From assembly GCA_020160935.1 (NCBI GenBank), contig JAIUPL010000010.1, positions 62,001 to 126,000 of the forward strand: 64,000 nucleotides of DNA. The letters are read 5' to 3'. A model generated the notes under the pieces. The model was not told where the DNA came from and searched no databases. It saw only the letters and a program-made list of their open reading frames with translations. Position numbers and translations under genes: made by a program. Below are positions 61,811-64,000 of this stretch, piece after piece (within the stretch, counting starts at the first letter, position 1; each line of letters opens with the position of its first letter). Origin of the DNA: Bacteroidota bacterium (lineage in GTDB: Bacteria; Bacteroidota; Bacteroidia; Chitinophagales; Saprospiraceae).

Positions 61811-61886
61811 TCTTCCCGGGTTTGTCGCGGCGGGTCGTGGAACAACAACAATAACAATTGTCGCTCTGCGAAGCGCCACAATACAG
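61811..61886 (+). repeat. DGR template repeat (TR) candidate, 3'-incomplete
   Basis: 30 bases identical to the VR (TCTTCCCGGG...GGGTCGTGG) are followed by AACAACAACAATAACAAT, then TGTCGCTCTGCGA identical again. Read in the VR frame it gives GGSW, six Asn, CRSA, which is the standard look of a template. After 61872 the match is lost and a TGA appears, so the 3' end carrying the usual initiation-of-homing sequence is missing. It is noncoding and lies past the terminator. Confidence 0.75.
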
Positions 61887-61933
61887 TTTGATTTGAAATG
61901 AAGTATCGTATTTTTACCACAAAGACCTCCAAC

Positions 61934-62923
61934 ATGAAACAATATTTCCAGTTCCTTTTTCTGCTTCTTTTACTTCCCCTTTCCCTCTCCGCCCAGCAAA
62001 ACCTCACCGCCTCTCAACCCTTCTTCAACGAAGCCGCCCACTCCTACCAGAAATGGCTCGACGGCTGTGGCCTGGGCCCGGCGCTGCAAGTGCGCTCTGC
62101 GGAGGTAAAAAACGACACCCTATTGGTGGTATTCCTCGGCTTTCAGGCTGCCGACCCCGATTCTGCCCGGGCGGTGTGGAATCAATTGCGCGCCGATTTT
62201 GCCCGAAAAACGGGTGGTGATACCCTCGAAAATCGCCTGTTCGAAAAAGTAACCTGGTATTTCGAAGTGCCGCCCCGGCAGGCGCGGCTGTACCTGCGCG
62301 ACAGTTACACCGGCCCGAAAGCCCTGTGCTGGGAAGCGCGCGTGGTACCCGGCAATAAAAACAGCCGCCCCGTTTTTCAGCAAAAAGACCTCGACTGCGG
62401 CTTCAAAAGCCAGGAGTTCAACGTACACATCGGTTCGCAGGATTTGCCGGGATTGCGCCCACCTTCTGCAGCCGATTTTCAGAAAAAAATGGATAAAAAA
62501 ACGGTGTTTTCCCGGCTGAAACCCTGGCTGAGTACCCGTTACCAGAAACCCCAGCCCGACGGAGGCTGGTCGCATATCCGCTTCACCGACGAATGGCAAA
62601 CCCTGAAATTCGAAGTCGACGACCTGCGCCGCGAAGTGATTTCAGACGCTTCCAGTTCCTGGTTGTGCGAGGTGTTGTGCCAATGCGCCACCTGTTTGCC
62701 TTACGAAAAATTAGAGGTGGTTATCAAATACGAAGTGCCTGATGCGGTATCCGGCGGCTTCTCACTTTCTGCTACTATTTCCGCCAAATACGGCTCGGGT
62801 ATCTGGAAACCGCGCGGTGGCGGCTGGCACGATCTCGACGACGAACCTGCCAAAAAAGCCTTGCTCAAAACCTACGGCGAATTGCTCATGGTTGATCTCA
62901 AACGTTTTCTGCTGCAACCCTGA
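61934..62923 (+). CDS. Secreted protein of unknown function
   Basis: The start is set at ATG 61934 (MKQYFQFLFLLLLLPLSLSAQ, signal peptide), giving 329 residues. The mature protein is rich in Trp, Arg and Cys pairs (SYQKWLDGCGLGP, PKALCWEARVV, WLCEVLCQCATCLPYEKLEV) with mixed alpha/beta character. No family is recognised. It ends one base before the ATG of the EAD11-like membrane protein, so the two are coupled. It follows the DGR-like template and may belong to the same functional island. Confidence 0.65.
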   Translation: MKQYFQFLFLLLLLPLSLSAQQNLTASQPFFNEAAHSYQKWLDGCGLGPALQVRSAEVKNDTLLVVFLGFQAADPDSARAVWNQLRADFARKTGGDTLENRLFEKVTWYFEVPPRQARLYLRDSYTGPKALCWEARVVPGNKNSRPVFQQKDLDCGFKSQEFNVHIGSQDLPGLRPPSAADFQKKMDKKTVFSRLKPWLSTRYQKPQPDGGWSHIRFTDEWQTLKFEVDDLRREVISDASSSWLCEVLCQCATCLPYEKLEVVIKYEVPDAVSGGFSLSATISAKYGSGIWKPRGGGWHDLDDEPAKKALLKTYGELLMVDLKRFLLQP

Positions 62924-62924
62924 T

Positions 62925-63644
62925 ATGACATCTGCCACAAAAGAAACGCTTCGCGAACTGATTGGCCGCGACGAACTGGAAGAAACTACAGCCCAACTGC
63001 TGGCCGTTGCCGATCGCACGGGGCTGCCCGATCTTCGCAGTGAGGTCATCATCATTTCCGGGCGACTGGAAGAATGGAAAAAAGGCCGCCTTCGCGGCGA
63101 CCAGTCAGACGAACGATTGACAGAACTTCGCAACGGTATACGATCCGCCTTGCTGACCCTGGCGGAGTCGCTGCCGGAAACAATGTCTGCCGATACCAAA
63201 GCCCTCCGCCTGGCAGGTATGCCGGAAACGCGCTTCAAGGCCATCATTTTCTGGATGATGCTGGCAGGCAACGCTGCCGCATTCGTATGCCTTTTTGTGC
63301 TCGGTTCGGGTTCGGGTGCTTTCACGCCTTCCGAGACGGCTACTACCTGCGCGTTGTTGCTGTCGCCTTTAGCCGCCTATTTTTCTGTGATGTTCAGCGA
63401 GGTGATCGAGCGGCGCAGCGGCGAACTGCTATCGAGCGCCGTGGCCAATAAACGCGTCAATCGTCGCTTCCAGATTGTTTCCTTATTGGTGTTGAGCGCC
63501 TATTTTTTTCTGGTTTGTTTTCTCATGCTTTACCGTTCACAAGTCGACTTCAGCGAGTTCACCAAGTGGCTGGCCGTGCTGGAAGGCGGACTGGGAATTT
63601 TTGTAGCACAGGTGGTGCACGCGTTGTTTAAAACGGGAAAGTAG
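62925..63644 (+). CDS. EAD11-like adaptor domain protein with C-terminal membrane segments
   Basis: The start is set at ATG 62925 (MTSATKETLRELIGRDELEE), giving 239 residues; there is one base between it and the preceding stop. Residues 5-85 match the pattern of effector-associated domain 11: LRELI...LEETTAQLLAVA, RSEVIIISGRLEEW, then LTELRNGIRSALLTLAESLP. In bacterial conflict systems EADs are death-fold-like adaptors that link sensors to effectors such as caspase-like proteases. The rest has three hydrophobic segments (FWMMLAGNAAAFVCLFVLG, CALLLSPLAAYFSVMF, LLVLSAYFFLVCFLMLY). It is probably an inner-membrane component working with a partner carrying the same EAD, not seen in this window. 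Confidence 0.7.
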   Translation: MTSATKETLRELIGRDELEETTAQLLAVADRTGLPDLRSEVIIISGRLEEWKKGRLRGDQSDERLTELRNGIRSALLTLAESLPETMSADTKALRLAGMPETRFKAIIFWMMLAGNAAAFVCLFVLGSGSGAFTPSETATTCALLLSPLAAYFSVMFSEVIERRSGELLSSAVANKRVNRRFQIVSLLVLSAYFFLVCFLMLYRSQVDFSEFTKWLAVLEGGLGIFVAQVVHALFKTGK

Positions 63645-63736
63645 TCATCTGTTACTCGGACAGGTAAAAAAGGGCACCTTACAATTTATTAACCCCCATT
63701 TAACGCACACTTTCCAGGCCTACGCAGGCTCGCTCC

Positions 63737-63744
63737 TACCTTTG
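63737..63744 (+). promoter_or_regulatory. -7 box (TACCTTTG) for the last gene
   Basis: A perfect TAnnTTTG match, 52 bases before the ATG at 63797. TTTC about 22 bases upstream is a weak -33 candidate. Confidence 0.6.
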
Positions 63745-63796
63745 CCTCCGAAAGGAACGAACTACGGTTTGTCTCCTGCTTACCAAACAGACTTTC

Positions 63797-64000
63797 ATGC
63801 GGAAACTTTACTTGCTTCTGCTGCTCCTGAGCAGCACGGCTACGCTTTTTGCCCAAAACAAACTTCCCCAATCGCCGAATTATACGCTCCATGCCCGATT
63901 TTCTTCCATGATTTCCGACATCCGGAAATGCATGTGCCAGCACTACGACCACCTATTCGACAGCAAGACCCTGGCAAGCGACAGCATATTTGAAAAATGG
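63797..64000 (+). CDS. Secreted protein, 3'-truncated by window edge
   Basis: An open frame from ATG 63797 runs 68 codons to the right edge without a stop. It begins with a clear signal peptide (MRKLYLLLLLLSSTATLFAQ) and continues NKLPQSPNYTLHARFSSMIS, then DIRKCMCQHYDHLFDSKTLA. Only the first ~48 mature residues are visible, too few to name a family. It has its own -7 box and may be the next unit after the EAD11-like gene. Confidence 0.7.
   Translation, partial: MRKLYLLLLLLSSTATLFAQNKLPQSPNYTLHARFSSMISDIRKCMCQHYDHLFDSKTLASDSIFEKW

Noticed and set aside
61560-61886. Explaining the two similar segments as an ordinary partial duplication of the gene end
   Set aside because: An ordinary duplication should show differences at all bases. 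Here every difference in the 62-base match falls on an adenine of one copy and the changed codons are AAY in that copy. It remains the fallback if no DGR enzyme is found.
61689-63796. A DGR reverse transcriptase or Avd gene downstream of the template repeat
   Set aside because: Looked for in all frames. The two genes present encode a signal-peptide protein and an EAD-like membrane protein; no reverse-transcriptase catalytic motif or small Avd-like helical bundle gene is seen.

Overview
The window looks like a chromosomal segment of a Bacteroidota bacterium, most likely a Saprospiria/Chitinophagia-type marine or activated-sludge lineage (inference). The evidence is three secreted proteins with type IX secretion (T9SS) sorting tails, two TonB-dependent receptors with CarboxypepD_reg-like domains, a DUF4249 lipoprotein next to an STN-type receptor, DUF4199, DUF2911, GWxTD and DUF3857 proteins, a long-tailed ribosomal protein S16, and promoter boxes of the form TAnnTTTG. 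Shine-Dalgarno sites are not evident.

Layout. 1-7.6 kb: transglutaminase-like protein (cut by the left edge), TonB-dependent receptor, esterase-like T9SS protein. 7.8-13 kb: a lipoprotein overlapping a TPR-like protein, then glycyl-tRNA synthetase. 13.2-16.2 kb: a ROCO (LRR-Roc-COR) GTPase bracketed by two inverted copies of one palindromic element. 16.6-23.3 kb (minus strand): signal peptidase I, an unknown 463-aa protein, S16 and a run of small exported proteins. 23.8-34.6 kb: a PKD/T9SS protein, an RNA methyltransferase, a DUF4249/STN-receptor pair, YidC and an SDR enzyme. 34.7-40.8 kb: a GWxTD protein, a 1012-aa protein with a TIR-like N-terminus, and two DUF4199 membrane proteins. 41-50.7 kb: an ABC exporter, DUF2911, a YHS lipoprotein, a GNAT, and the unit proB-proA-thioredoxin-like-T9SS hydrolase. 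50.9-57.7 kb: a MocR regulator opposite cupin-GNAT, GNAT and PhzF genes, an M1 peptidase and uracil-DNA glycosylase.

57.9-64 kb is the most unusual region. A tRNA-Arg(UCU) is followed on the same strand by two paralogous secreted caspase-like proteins. The first ends in two SPOR-like repeats. The second ends in a formylglycine-generating-enzyme/C-type-lectin-fold domain. The last ~120 bases of the second gene match an adenine-rich copy 251 bases downstream. Over 62 aligned positions all 7 differences fall on the 14 adenines of the downstream copy and none on the 48 other bases. That is the signature of a diversity-generating retroelement (DGR) variable repeat/template repeat pair. The template copy lacks the 3' part and no reverse transcriptase is in the window, so this is either a relic or a system driven in trans. 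A membrane protein with an EAD11-like death-fold adaptor lies just downstream.

The second striking feature runs through the whole window. Many spacers are filled, often exactly from stop codon to next gene, by long palindromes whose arms are tandem 7-8-base words. The word differs at each locus, but at least seven loci share a core containing TAGAGT. They sit where bidirectional terminators would be expected.
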